From Endozoicomonas sp. SCSIO W0465 (GTDB lineage: Bacteria > Pseudomonadota > Gammaproteobacteria > Pseudomonadales > Endozoicomonadaceae), in the NCBI RefSeq assembly GCF_023716865.1, contig NZ_CP092417.1:6742501-6806500 (forward strand): a DNA stretch of 64,000 nt. Direction: 5' to 3'. Positions 35,290-44,354 of this stretch are shown piece by piece. The position numbers were made by a program, and so were the translations under genes. The notes beneath the pieces are model-generated. The model was given only the letters and a program-made list of their open reading frames with translations. It made no database searches and was not told where the DNA came from. The first letter of the stretch is position 1; the number at the start of each line of letters is the position of its first letter.

Positions 35290-37622
35290 TCAAACCACCC
35301 TTTAATTCTGTCAAACAGAGAACCCTTCACAACATCGGCTTTACAGCCGGCATAGGCTTGTGGCTCAGAGCCCTTGATATAGGGCAACTGTATAGCGCCC
35401 TTACAGTAACGATGGCTGCGACCATTGGCCGATGGATTCACCCAGATGCTCGACACATTGCTGGCTCCCAGCGATGTTACCGACTGAACCGGCACATTCG
35501 ACATAAAGTTACCCCAGATCTTCAAAGCACCACTGCTGCCCGTCAATTTTGTCGGGCTGTTGTTATCGTGGCCAATCCAGGTCACTGCCACCAGATCTCC
35601 GGAGTAACCGGCAAACCAGCTATCCCGGAGATCATTGGTGGTGCCTGTTTTGCCCCCCAGCGCAATACCTGGCTCAACATACCGGTATACGCTGCGCCCC
35701 GTGCCGTCTTTCATGACCATACCCAGGGCTGTACGCAGAAGTTCCATTGGCCCCGGTGCAAAAGCCTGCTCTACCGAAATACTGTAACGGCTCAGAGGCT
35801 TGCCCTGACTGTCTACCACCGCATCAATAGCCCGCAATGGCATACGAAAACCACCACTGGCGATGGTTTGGTACATATTGGCAACCTCAATCGGAGCCAT
35901 CGATGGAGAGCCAAGCAAGACGGATGGATAAGGTGGCAACGCCTGCTCAATGCCCAGTCGCTTGAGCGTATCCAATACCGATGGCAAACCAACCGCCATC
36001 CCGGTATTGGCTGCCGCCTGATTATAGGATTTCACCAGGGCCAGGTAGAGTGGCACCTGCCCATGGGATTTACGGCTGTAATTCTGAGGCTCCCAGTAAC
36101 CACCACGACCATCACTGATTTTCACCGGCGTATCATGGACAGGCGTCGTTAATGTGTACTGGCCAGGCCGTTCAAGAGCGGTTAGATAGATGGCCGGCTT
36201 CAACAGGGAACCAACCGGCCTGCGAGCCTCAATAGCACGGTTAAATCCGGCATAACCGGGGTTTCGATCCCCCACAACAGCAAGCAGGTCACCCGTCTGG
36301 GCAGAGCTGACCACCATGGCACCCTGAAGTTGATTATCCTTGCCCAGAGTCTTTAACGTGCTGGTAACGCTGTTCTGTGCCTCCCGCTGAATCACCGGGT
36401 CCAGGTTGGTGAAAATCCTGAGTCCTTCAGAGGTCAGATCCTTCTCATCATAATCCTTGCGCAGCTGCTCCTTAACCATATCGATGTATGCAGGAAAATC
36501 GTTGGTACTGACCAATTCCCGACTGACGACGCCTAGTGACAGTTTTTTGGACCGTTCAGCTTCGGCAACCGGAATGATGGATCGCTCCGCCAGAACATCC
36601 AGCACCAGGTTTCGTCTCTCCAGGGCGCGCTCCGGATATCGCCTTGGGTCATAATAAGATGGTCCTTTGACCATAGCCACCAGCAGAGCAGTCCGTGCCA
36701 GATCTAACTCCCTGAGCGGCTGGGCAAAGTAAAATTGACTGGCCAGGCCAAAGCCATGAATGGCCCGGCGACCATGCTGTCCCAGATAAACTTCATTTAA
36801 ATAGGTTTCAAGAATCTCTTCTTTGCCGTAATGCAACTCCAGCAGCAGCGCCATAATGGCTTCTTTACCTTTGCGAACCAGGGTGCGCTCATTGGTCAGA
36901 AAAAAGTTTTTCACCAACTGCTGGGTAATGGTACTGCCCCCCTGAACAACCCCGCCAGCTTTCAGGTTGGCTACCATGGCACGGGCAATGGAGGTGGGAG
37001 AGAGACCAAAATGGTCGTAATAGTCCCTGTCTTCAATGGCCAGCAGGGCAGGAATCAGGTATCGGGGAGCCTGGGCGGTGCGAATCAGTAGGCGGTCTTC
37101 ATAACTGGCCGGATAAATACCACCAATGGGCTGGGGATCAAGCCTCAACAGTGGCAGGTTTTTACCATTCCGGCCGACGAGGCGAATCACTTCACTGCCC
37201 TGAAAGTCAACCTTCACATAGCGCGATGGCTCAGTACCATCGGGAAAGTGAAATCCCCGGCTGAAAATAACGAACTGGCTGCCATTGCGGGCAAACGTTC
37301 CGGGGCGACTCACATCACGAACCGCCTGATAACCCTGACGCTTGAGCTGAGACTGGAGATCACCGGGCGTTATCAGCTTGCCAGAATACAATTCAACAGG
37401 ACGTGCAAATACCTTAGCGGGTATCGCCCATTTTTTTCCTTCAAACTGCCTGGTGACTATGGCATCCAGATAGACAGCGTAAGCACCAACCAGAACCACC
37501 AGCGTCAAGCCCAGCTTGAGCAGGATGGATTTCCACGGTACCGGATTACCCTGTTTTTGCTTTGCGGATGATTTGGTCTTTTTGGCAGGCCTGCCTTTTT
37601 TGATCGTCGATTTCTTTACCAT
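35286..37622 (-). CDS. mrcB: Penicillin-binding protein 1B
   Basis: The 778-residue bifunctional peptidoglycan synthase has a basic cytoplasmic tail (KKGRPAKKTKSSAKQK), one membrane helix (about 33-52) and a UB2H-like region. The GT51 glycosyltransferase carries LLAIEDRDYYDHFG with the catalytic Glu and GGSTITQQLVKN. The transpeptidase has RPVGSLLKPAIY (SxxK), SYNQAAANTG (SxN) and GGKTGTTNDLRDSWF (KTG). It acts on lipid II in the periplasm. The length is normal. An IS1182 element ends 19 bp upstream of the start codon and must have separated the gene from its original promoter. Downstream genes for a TPR lipoprotein and YqcC overlap or nearly touch, forming an operon. Confidence 0.96.
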   Translation of the reverse strand: MVKKSTIKKGRPAKKTKSSAKQKQGNPVPWKSILLKLGLTLVVLVGAYAVYLDAIVTRQFEGKKWAIPAKVFARPVELYSGKLITPGDLQSQLKRQGYQAVRDVSRPGTFARNGSQFVIFSRGFHFPDGTEPSRYVKVDFQGSEVIRLVGRNGKNLPLLRLDPQPIGGIYPASYEDRLLIRTAQAPRYLIPALLAIEDRDYYDHFGLSPTSIARAMVANLKAGGVVQGGSTITQQLVKNFFLTNERTLVRKGKEAIMALLLELHYGKEEILETYLNEVYLGQHGRRAIHGFGLASQFYFAQPLRELDLARTALLVAMVKGPSYYDPRRYPERALERRNLVLDVLAERSIIPVAEAERSKKLSLGVVSRELVSTNDFPAYIDMVKEQLRKDYDEKDLTSEGLRIFTNLDPVIQREAQNSVTSTLKTLGKDNQLQGAMVVSSAQTGDLLAVVGDRNPGYAGFNRAIEARRPVGSLLKPAIYLTALERPGQYTLTTPVHDTPVKISDGRGGYWEPQNYSRKSHGQVPLYLALVKSYNQAAANTGMAVGLPSVLDTLKRLGIEQALPPYPSVLLGSPSMAPIEVANMYQTIASGGFRMPLRAIDAVVDSQGKPLSRYSISVEQAFAPGPMELLRTALGMVMKDGTGRSVYRYVEPGIALGGKTGTTNDLRDSWFAGYSGDLVAVTWIGHDNNSPTKLTGSSGALKIWGNFMSNVPVQSVTSLGASNVSSIWVNPSANGRSHRYCKGAIQLPYIKGSEPQAYAGCKADVVKGSLFDRIKGWFE

Positions 37623-37641
37623 GCGGGTGATTATACGCTAG

Positions 37642-39334
37642 GAGGCTGTCCGAGAACTAGCTATTGAAAAAACGAAAGCTTCAGCATTTTCTTGGCTGAT
37701 CAAATATTGACCTAAATTTAGCCTGTTTTGGGGTAAAAATTGCGTTTTTTACCCTTTTGCTTGCCTTTATGCTTCTTCAAGACGGATTGATCCCGTTGAA
37801 ACCGATTTGACAATTTTTTTGAAATTATAAGCACTGCAGACCAGTGAAAATTCTCCAGCCACTTTTTCCTTACCCCGGACACTGAACCCTCTGAATCCTG
37901 AGTTCTTGATTTGGCCAAAAGGCGGTTCCGCAATCACCTTGCGACGCTCATAAACCGCTTTGGCCTCTTTGGTTTCCATTTTGCGGTTCATCGCCTGGCG
38001 TATGGCTTCGTGGCGGTCTGTGCGAATCACTTTCCCCGGGTCTTTGTTGTCACCACTGCACCTTTTACGTAACGGGCAATCCCGGCAGATATCTTTACTG
38101 ACGCGGTAGCTTTTGTGTTTTGCTTTGCTAGCCGTGTTATAAATCAGCTTCTCACCGGCAGGGCAGGTAAAGCTGTCGTCTGCTTCATGGTAAATAAAAT
38201 CCGCTTTGACAAACTTTCTGTCAGAGTCTTCCAGTCCCTCTGTTGCAGGCTTCTCCTGTCGATCCGTAGCCATGTAAGCGTCAATGTTCGCATCATCAAA
38301 CGCTTGCAGGTTGGGCCCTGAGTAATAGCCATTATCCTCACTCATTTTGCCAATGGACGCGTTATCTGTTGCTTCTGCAATGGCTTCAAGTGCAGGCTTT
38401 ACTTCCTGCTTGTCATTGGCATGCTGGCTGATGTGCTGGCCAACAATGATACCATTATCGCTGTCGACGCTGATCTGGGCGTTATAACTGTACTGATAGC
38501 CACTGCCTTTTTTACCCATGATCCTGGCATCATGATCAGCAAAGCTGATTTGCTTTTTGTCGTCTATCGGCTTATCGGGATTCAGGGCCTGTTCCCGTTC
38601 TTCAAGCGCTTTTTTGGCCTCCTGGATTTTCTCTAACCGTTCCTGCTTGAATTGCAAGTCTTCAGGAATGCTGTAGCCAGTCTCCTGCTGATAAGCATCG
38701 TCCTCTTCACTGTCACTGGTTTCGGCTTTTTTAATCAGGGCCTCAACTTCAGCCATTAATTCAGCTTCTTTGGCCTTAAGTCGTGCGTAGCTCATGGCCT
38801 TATGCTTTGATGAGTCGGCTTTGAATTTGGAACCATCAAGAGCGATGTGGCCCAGCGAGGCCATCTGTAGTTCCCGGGCGAGCAGCACGCTCTGTTTGAA
38901 ACTGCTTTTAAAAAAGGTGGCCTGGTTTTTACGAAAGTCACTGAGCACCCGGAAATTTGGGCAGTGCTGTTTGGCGATATACATGAAAGCCAAGTCCTGA
39001 TTGCAGCGCCGTTCAATCTCCCTGGAGCTGAACACACCATGGCTATAGGCATAGATCAGGATCGATATAATCAGTCGTGGGTGGTAGGCATTCTGGCCAA
39101 GATGGTGATACTGCTTTTCCACTTCAGAGGTGTCGATATGCTTGAAGATATCTTCAAAAACGAAGCAATCATGATCTGGTGGCAGCAGGTCGAAGATGTT
39201 CGATGGGAACATCAGGTGCTGGTCAAAATCAGCAGGGTTATCTTTGAATTTGATTGATGACATCCGTTTCGGCAACAATAAAGTGGGCAGAAGATGCCTG
39301 ATTATACTTAATCAGGCTATTCTCGGACAGCCTC
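37642..39334 (-). mobile_element. IS1182-family element, 1693 bp, TSD CTAG
   Basis: The inverted repeats GAGGCTGTCCGAGAA and complement are flanked by CTAG at 37638-37641 and 39335-39338. The insertion lies directly upstream of mrcB. Related terminal pieces occur at 1279-1634, 3346-3360 and 24252-24266. Confidence 0.92.
37767..39263 (-). CDS. IS1182-family transposase
   Basis: The protein has about 498 residues from the ATG at 39263; a TTG five codons upstream is possible. It has the N-terminal DUF772-like region (HPRLIISILIYAYSHGVFSS). The DDE blocks are HIALDGSKFKADSS, SEDNGYYSGPNL and VIAEPPFGQIKNSGF. A Cys-rich segment (CPAGEK, CRDCPLRKRC) is typical. The frame is intact and it ends SIRLEEA, seven codons shorter than the remnant at 1452-1529. 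Confidence 0.92.
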   Translation of the reverse strand: MSSIKFKDNPADFDQHLMFPSNIFDLLPPDHDCFVFEDIFKHIDTSEVEKQYHHLGQNAYHPRLIISILIYAYSHGVFSSREIERRCNQDLAFMYIAKQHCPNFRVLSDFRKNQATFFKSSFKQSVLLARELQMASLGHIALDGSKFKADSSKHKAMSYARLKAKEAELMAEVEALIKKAETSDSEEDDAYQQETGYSIPEDLQFKQERLEKIQEAKKALEEREQALNPDKPIDDKKQISFADHDARIMGKKGSGYQYSYNAQISVDSDNGIIVGQHISQHANDKQEVKPALEAIAEATDNASIGKMSEDNGYYSGPNLQAFDDANIDAYMATDRQEKPATEGLEDSDRKFVKADFIYHEADDSFTCPAGEKLIYNTASKAKHKSYRVSKDICRDCPLRKRCSGDNKDPGKVIRTDRHEAIRQAMNRKMETKEAKAVYERRKVIAEPPFGQIKNSGFRGFSVRGKEKVAGEFSLVCSAYNFKKIVKSVSTGSIRLEEA

Positions 39335-39338
39335 CTAG

Positions 39339-39666
39339 AGCCTATTGATGATCTTTTTCGGAAAACGAAAACAATTGGAAAATGTCTATATTCTTCCCCT
39401 TTGGGAAAGTTCGTGAACCGTTTCTGATCAGGTTGAACACCGAACCCCCTTATTGGCAGGATGAGTTAAAAAAACAACGGACCGCCCGAAGCGTTTGCCA
39501 GAAAGTCCCAATCAAGCGTCAAAATACCATGGCATCGGTAATAACTGATAACTCTATGGGAGGACTTCAAAAGTCTGGTCTATTCTTAAGAGAAAATGAC
39601 TTCTGACTTTTTAATAATCATGCTGTCTCTGGTACGGACGCTGGAGTTGAGTTAGGGATCCAGTAC
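39339..39666. other. Region without a recognised gene
   Basis: A 74-codon open stretch (39382-39606) has no recognisable similarity and no good ribosome-binding site. The region probably holds the promoter of the TfoX-C gene and sequence originally upstream of mrcB. Confidence 0.4.
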
Positions 39667-39933
39667 ATGGCAACTGATCTGATCGAATTAAAAAACCTTG
39701 GCAAAACATCCGTACAATGGTTAAACGCTGTAGGCATCAGAACGCTTGAACAACTCCATGACATAGGCTCTGTCGCAGCCTACTGCAAAGTTCGTGATCG
39801 TGGCTTTAAAGTTTCAAAGGTATTGCTCTACGCGCTTGAAGGAGCCCTTATAGGAGCACACTGGAATGACCTGGACTCAGATTACAAGGCTCGCCTTTTA
39901 GAGGCAGTAGAAGACAGTCCTCCGCCATCCTGA
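39667..39933 (+). CDS. TfoX C-terminal domain protein
   Basis: The 88-residue protein is a single TfoX-C (helix-hairpin-helix-like) domain. It opens with LKNLGKTSVQWLNAVGIRTL and continues through LHDIGSVAAYCKVRDRGFKV to LLYALEGALIGAHWNDL. In full TfoX/Sxy proteins this part accompanies an N-terminal domain that helps CRP activate competence genes. Stand-alone forms have no known role. It appears to be complete, not truncated, and is monocistronic. Confidence 0.88.
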   Translation: MATDLIELKNLGKTSVQWLNAVGIRTLEQLHDIGSVAAYCKVRDRGFKVSKVLLYALEGALIGAHWNDLDSDYKARLLEAVEDSPPPS

Positions 39934-39961
39934 CCCCCCCTATCGAAAGCTCAATACTATT

Positions 39962-40708
39962 TTAGGCCTGGCCGCAGACAGGACACTCTGGATCTGCCTG
40001 CAGTCTCACTGTCTGCCACTCCATGGTCATCGCATCAAAAATCATCAAACGACCATTCAACGTTTTTCCAAATCCGGTAATCAGCTTGATCGCTTCCAAT
40101 GCCTGCATTGTGCCTATCACTCCGACCACTGGCCCAAGAACTCCTGATTCAGAACAGCTGAGGTTTTCATTGCTCTGCTCATCATATAGACACCGATAGC
40201 AGGGTGCATCAGACTGACGACGATCATAAACCGTCAGCTGGCCATTAAGCCTGATGGCTGCACCGCTGACCAGAGGAACAGAGCTCCTGACACAGGCAGC
40301 ATTGATGGCAAACCGACTGGTAAAGTTATCGGTACAATCCAGCACCACGGTCGCTTTTCTCACCTGCTCTAACAGGCCTTCATCTTCCAGCCGTCCATGG
40401 ATAGTCTCAATCTGAATACTGTCATTAACTGCCAACAACCGGACCCGGGCAGCGGCTACTTTTGCTGCCCCCTGATCGTCTGCACAATAAAGTAACTGCC
40501 TCTGAAGGTTGGTGGTATCAACCGCATCCGGGTCAACCAGCACCATTTTTCCAACACCTGCTGCCGCCAGATACTGAGCAGCCGGGCAGCCCAGCCCACC
40601 CAGACCAAGAATTAAAACGCTCGATGACAGCAACCGTTCCTGACCTTCGATATCAACCTGGGGAAGCATAATTTGTCGGCTATAGCGGAGTAACTGCTCA
40701 TCATTCAT
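39962..40708 (-). CDS. moeB: MoeB/ThiF family adenylyltransferase
   Basis: The 248-residue E1-like enzyme adenylates the C-terminal Gly-Gly of a sulfur-carrier protein (MoaD or ThiS). It opens with YSRQIMLPQVDIEGQERL, followed by the nucleotide loop LGLGGLGCPAAQYLAAAG. Then come the Arg-finger segment TTNLQRQLLY, the catalytic Asp area VLDCTDNFTSRFAIN, and zinc cysteines CYRC and CPVC. The MoeB/ThiF choice is not certain from sequence alone; the compact length without a rhodanese domain suits MoeB. It lies 38 bp from gcvH in the same direction. Confidence 0.9.
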   Translation of the reverse strand: MNDEQLLRYSRQIMLPQVDIEGQERLLSSSVLILGLGGLGCPAAQYLAAAGVGKMVLVDPDAVDTTNLQRQLLYCADDQGAAKVAAARVRLLAVNDSIQIETIHGRLEDEGLLEQVRKATVVLDCTDNFTSRFAINAACVRSSVPLVSGAAIRLNGQLTVYDRRQSDAPCYRCLYDEQSNENLSCSESGVLGPVVGVIGTMQALEAIKLITGFGKTLNGRLMIFDAMTMEWQTVRLQADPECPVCGQA

Positions 40709-40745
40709 GGACGGTAACGGTCCTTAATAAAATTCACAGAATCAG

Positions 40746-41138
40746 TCAGGACTCTGACTCAACAAACTCACCATAGGCTTCTGCATCCATCAAATCACTG
40801 AGTTCACCTTCATCCTCAAGTTTCAGCTTGAAGAACCAACCATCATTATAAGGGTCACTGTTGACGGTTTCCGGAGCGTCTTCCAGTGTGCTATTAACTT
40901 CAAGAACTTCACCAGTCAATGGTACATAGATCTCTGAGGCAGCTTTTACAGATTCCACCGCTCCAGCCTCATCACCTGCAGCGAATACAGCACCGGGCTC
41001 AGGCAGTTCAACAAAAACCACGTCACCCAGGGCTTCCTGGGCATGATCTGTAATACCAATAGTGACGGTACCATCTTCCTCCAACCTGACCCATTCATGG
41101 GAACGCAGATACCGTAACTCAGAAGGTATATTACTCAT
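40746..41138 (-). CDS. gcvH: Glycine cleavage system H protein
   Basis: The 130-residue lipoyl carrier shuttles the aminomethyl group between the P, T and L proteins. The start YLRSHEWVRLEEDGTVTIGI, the lipoylation site ESVKAASEIY (Lys) and the C-terminal NSDPYNDGWFFKLKL are all standard. gcvP and gcvT are not in this window, and I see no glycine riboswitch upstream. The H protein may also serve lipoate relay. Confidence 0.95.
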   Translation of the reverse strand: MSNIPSELRYLRSHEWVRLEEDGTVTIGITDHAQEALGDVVFVELPEPGAVFAAGDEAGAVESVKAASEIYVPLTGEVLEVNSTLEDAPETVNSDPYNDGWFFKLKLEDEGELSDLMDAEAYGEFVESES

Positions 41139-41499
41139 CTGTTTATCCTCGGTTGATTCTCTGTAAAGCTAAGGTGCCTCACCCTATTATCCCCCTCCAG
41201 AAGACAATACGGTGAAATCAAACACTGCTTATTGGCTCATTGCTGTCGACAAGCTCATGGCTGACTGGTACGAGCATTCTAACGAGTTTAGTGGGAAGTT
41301 TACATAGTACCGCCTCGGTTAACGGCCTGAATGAACCTTTGACTGTTGAGCTGACTGTCGTGTATACAAAACCCGAGAGCCTGTGCAACACTGAAGAGAC
41401 AAATGACAGGGCAGAATAGCCTGAAGTGTGCCGTGCATCTGAAGTTGAGCAAACACGACACGGATTCATAGTAAATCAAGTGATGAGGTTCAGAGTCGA
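41139..41499. other. Region without a recognised gene
   Basis: This is the intergenic space between gcvH and the divergent DinB-like gene. Both strands have only short frames with no similarity I recognise. It must hold both promoters, but no convincing -35/-10 pairs stand out. Confidence 0.4.
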
Positions 41500-42039
41500 G
41501 TGTCATTGCAAAATGCCTGCCAATGTAATGAACAATTGTTGTCTGATTTGATTCAGGCGATTGAAAGACTTCCTGCAAATCATTATCAGAAATCTGCGGC
41601 TCCTGGTAGCCGCCAAACGATAGGCACTCATATACGCCATATCATTGAGTTTTATCTGTGTTTTTTGTCAGGTCTTGAGAGTAGATCCATTAACTACGAC
41701 AACAGGAACAGAGACGCGGAATGCGAGAGGAATGTCGCTTCAGCAGTAAACGCTTTGCTGGGTATTAAGGAACGGCTGGTTAAGCTGACAAAAACATCGA
41801 GTAAGATCAATCTAACCCTCAATGCCTGCACTGATACTAATGGAAGTGTCATTAAGGTGGAAACATCCATCGTTCGTGAGCTGCTATTTTTGCAAAATCA
41901 CACCACGCACCATATGGCAATTATCAATCTGCTGCTGCAACAGTCAGGTCATCAACCCCCTAAGAATCTCGGAATTGCCACCTCAACACTGATTTATCAA
42001 ACACAGCAGGAAACATCCTCTGAAAACCAGGCCTCCTGA
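41500..42039 (+). CDS. DinB-like metal-binding protein
   Basis: The 179-residue protein has the DinB/YfiT four-helix pattern, with histidines placed for one metal site: GTHIRHIIEFYL and LLFLQNHTTHHMAIINLLL. Family members include thiol transferases and uncharacterised stress proteins. The start is a GTG at 41500 giving MSLQNACQCN; no better start is seen. It stands alone. Confidence 0.82.
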   Translation: MSLQNACQCNEQLLSDLIQAIERLPANHYQKSAAPGSRQTIGTHIRHIIEFYLCFLSGLESRSINYDNRNRDAECERNVASAVNALLGIKERLVKLTKTSSKINLTLNACTDTNGSVIKVETSIVRELLFLQNHTTHHMAIINLLLQQSGHQPPKNLGIATSTLIYQTQQETSSENQAS

Positions 42040-42124
42040 TCCTGGGTACTTCACAAAACCGCTGCAACGCTGAATGAGAATATTCGATGGTAGTTCTTTG
42101 TCATTAAGGCAATTCAGCATTACA

Positions 42125-42568
42125 TCAGTTCATTTCTGGCCAATTTTTATCAGCAGCATTAATAAAGCCGGGAATATCCATAAGCCACTTATCCTGAATA
42201 CTGCTGTCGTAATTCAAATACAGTTTATTATCGACAATTTTCCAATGTTTTGGGTTTCCCGGTGCCCGTTGTTTTTTTGCAGCAATAGCCCATGCACAAT
42301 AACCGCCATATTGAGGCATATACAACTCAGGTTGTTGCTTAAAAAGGTTTGCATGCTTTTCTGAAGAGAAGTACCACTCCACACCCAAGTGTTCAATTTT
42401 ATACCTGGCACTCCCTTTTACTGGTTTTCCTTCCGTAAAATAACCAACGGTATCATAACCACTGACGGCTTTACTGCTAAGCCAGCCAGTATAAATATGT
42501 TTGTCAGCAGTGGCGTTGGTGCTGAATGCCATCAACAAGATCGTAACCATCCTTAGCAATTTACTCAT
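42125..42568 (-). CDS. Exported YHS-domain protein
   Basis: The 147-residue protein runs from the ATG at 42568, with a signal peptide (LLRMVTILLMAFSTNATA). The YHS-type block follows: AVSGYDTVGYFTEGKPVKGS, then FSSEKHANLFKQQPELYMPQ and YGGYCAWAIA. Periplasmic proteins of this form are thought to bind copper or other metals, but I see no proof here. A longer version from 42628 would add 20 residues that do not fit a signal peptide, so I prefer the shorter start. Confidence 0.85.
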   Translation of the reverse strand: MSKLLRMVTILLMAFSTNATADKHIYTGWLSSKAVSGYDTVGYFTEGKPVKGSARYKIEHLGVEWYFSSEKHANLFKQQPELYMPQYGGYCAWAIAAKKQRAPGNPKHWKIVDNKLYLNYDSSIQDKWLMDIPGFINAADKNWPEMN

Positions 42569-42787
42569 GAGCGTCCATCCGCAGTAAAAATACCAACAAA
42601 AATACTTTGATGCCTCTATATCCATCAACCATACTTTTTTCTTAAGTGAATTCCAAATCGCACCGGCTCTCGCTTGAGAACCAAAACAATGGTTATCTCT
42701 GGAAAACGTTCACTATGTCGACATTCACAGCACGATGAATCTACTCCAAAATCGAAGTATGGGTACCCTACCCTGAGGTAAGCATCA

Positions 42788-44182
42788 ATGAACTCACTGC
42801 TAACAAGGATTGTTTTAGCAGCAACACTGTTAACACCAACATTCATTTCACAGGCTGAAGTGGATAATTACCGGCTTTTATTACAACGAACCGACAGAGT
42901 CATTGTTCACTTTAACGAAAAGCCTACCGAAGCCAGAGCATTAGCCTTTATTAAACAGGGAGCAACCCACGGTGGATATGGAGTTGCTGCAGGCAAAAGG
43001 CAGGAAGTGCTGTCAATAGGTGCCCCCGTTAATCTGGAAGATGCAAAAATTCTGGCAAAGGGATTAGAAGATGATCCGCAGGTAAAGTTTGCTGAACCAG
43101 ACCTGGTAATGCAGACCATGAGAGTCCCCAATGACCCTCTGTATAATCAGCAATGGCAATACTTTGAAGCCAGAGCGGGTATTAATCTCCCTGCGGCCTG
43201 GGAAATATCCATTGGCAGCACTGAAAATGTGATTGCTGTTATTGATACCGGCATTACGGACCATAAAGAGATTAATGACAGGCTGGTATCAGGTTATGAT
43301 TTTGTTTCAGACCCCTGGATGGCTAATGATGGTGATGGCTGGGATAGTAACCCCCGGGATCCCGGCGACTCTCTGCAACCGGGCGCCTGTGGGACCTCAT
43401 TTGGCAATCCAATTCCTGCCAATACCCAAAAGAGTAGCTGGCATGGCACACATGTTGCCGGCACGATTGCCGCAAAAACTAACGATAATGCCGGGGTTTC
43501 CGGTGTAACCTGGCTCTCCAGAGTACAACCTCTGAGGGCGCTTGGGCGATGTGGTGGCTATACATCCGATATTGTATCCGCCATACGATGGGCGGCAGGT
43601 CTTAAAGTCTATGGCCTGCCAATCAATCCCGATCCGGTCAATGTGATTAACCTGAGCCTTGGTGGAACAGCACTCTGGTGCCCCCTATCCTATCAGGATG
43701 CCATTGATGAAGTGGTTGCCGCCGGTGTTACTGTCGTTGTTGCGGCAGGGAATGAGCAACAGAATGTGGCTATGAGTACGCCGGCAAACTGCAAGAATGT
43801 CATTGTTGTTGGCGCTATCAATCGCACAGGAAATCGCAGCTGGTACTCAAATTACGGTACTGGTATCGACATTATGGCCCCCGGTGGTGAAACACATTTT
43901 CAGGGCAATGGTATCTTGTCTTTATACAATTCAGGGCTGAAGAATCCGCAGGGTCCCTCCTATGCCGAGCTGCAAGGCACGAGCATGGCGACACCTCATA
44001 TCGCAGGCTTGATCGACCTTAGCTACGCTGTCGATCCAACACTGCCACCTTCCGAACGCAAGCGGCTCTTGAAAGAAACGGCAAGACCCTTTGCCTCAGA
44101 TAGCAATTGCTCAACCTTCAGATGCGGTGCCGGAATTGCTGATGCTGCAGCCTTCCTGAGAGCAATCCGGAAGGCCAGGTGA
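42788..44182 (+). CDS. Secreted subtilisin-like (S8) serine protease
   Basis: The 464-residue protein has a signal peptide (about 1-23) and a propeptide-like region (24-110). The S8 domain shows the triad D153 (VIAVIDTGI), H219 (SWHGTHVAG) and S399 (QGTSMATPHIAG), with the oxyanion Asn in AAGNEQQN. The phrase NDPLYNQQWQYFEARAGINL is typical of proteobacterial secreted subtilases, which often mature extracellularly through type II secretion. There is no C-terminal P/Homo B or autotransporter domain. No linked inhibitor gene is seen. Confidence 0.92.
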   Translation: MNSLLTRIVLAATLLTPTFISQAEVDNYRLLLQRTDRVIVHFNEKPTEARALAFIKQGATHGGYGVAAGKRQEVLSIGAPVNLEDAKILAKGLEDDPQVKFAEPDLVMQTMRVPNDPLYNQQWQYFEARAGINLPAAWEISIGSTENVIAVIDTGITDHKEINDRLVSGYDFVSDPWMANDGDGWDSNPRDPGDSLQPGACGTSFGNPIPANTQKSSWHGTHVAGTIAAKTNDNAGVSGVTWLSRVQPLRALGRCGGYTSDIVSAIRWAAGLKVYGLPINPDPVNVINLSLGGTALWCPLSYQDAIDEVVAAGVTVVVAAGNEQQNVAMSTPANCKNVIVVGAINRTGNRSWYSNYGTGIDIMAPGGETHFQGNGILSLYNSGLKNPQGPSYAELQGTSMATPHIAGLIDLSYAVDPTLPPSERKRLLKETARPFASDSNCSTFRCGAGIADAAAFLRAIRKAR

Positions 44183-44354
44183 AAAATATTCAGACGGGCC
44201 CTCGAAATTAGGTCTAGGTTTTAATAAGAGCTAACAAGATAAGCAAGTATTGCAACGCTTCAAACGAAATAAGCATTGGTGCAGTAATACTTGGGATGAA
44301 GAGAGAATGATTCAGCAGTGCTTCTCTCTTCCATAAATCCAATGGAGTGGAACC

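Noticed and set aside
39382..39606. 74-codon plus-strand frame MSIFFPFGKVREPF...
   Set aside because: Poor start context and no recognisable family; more likely promoter region upstream of the TfoX-C gene.
41139..41499. Glycine riboswitch upstream of gcvH
   Set aside because: I could not find the conserved core of a glycine aptamer on the minus strand before the start codon.
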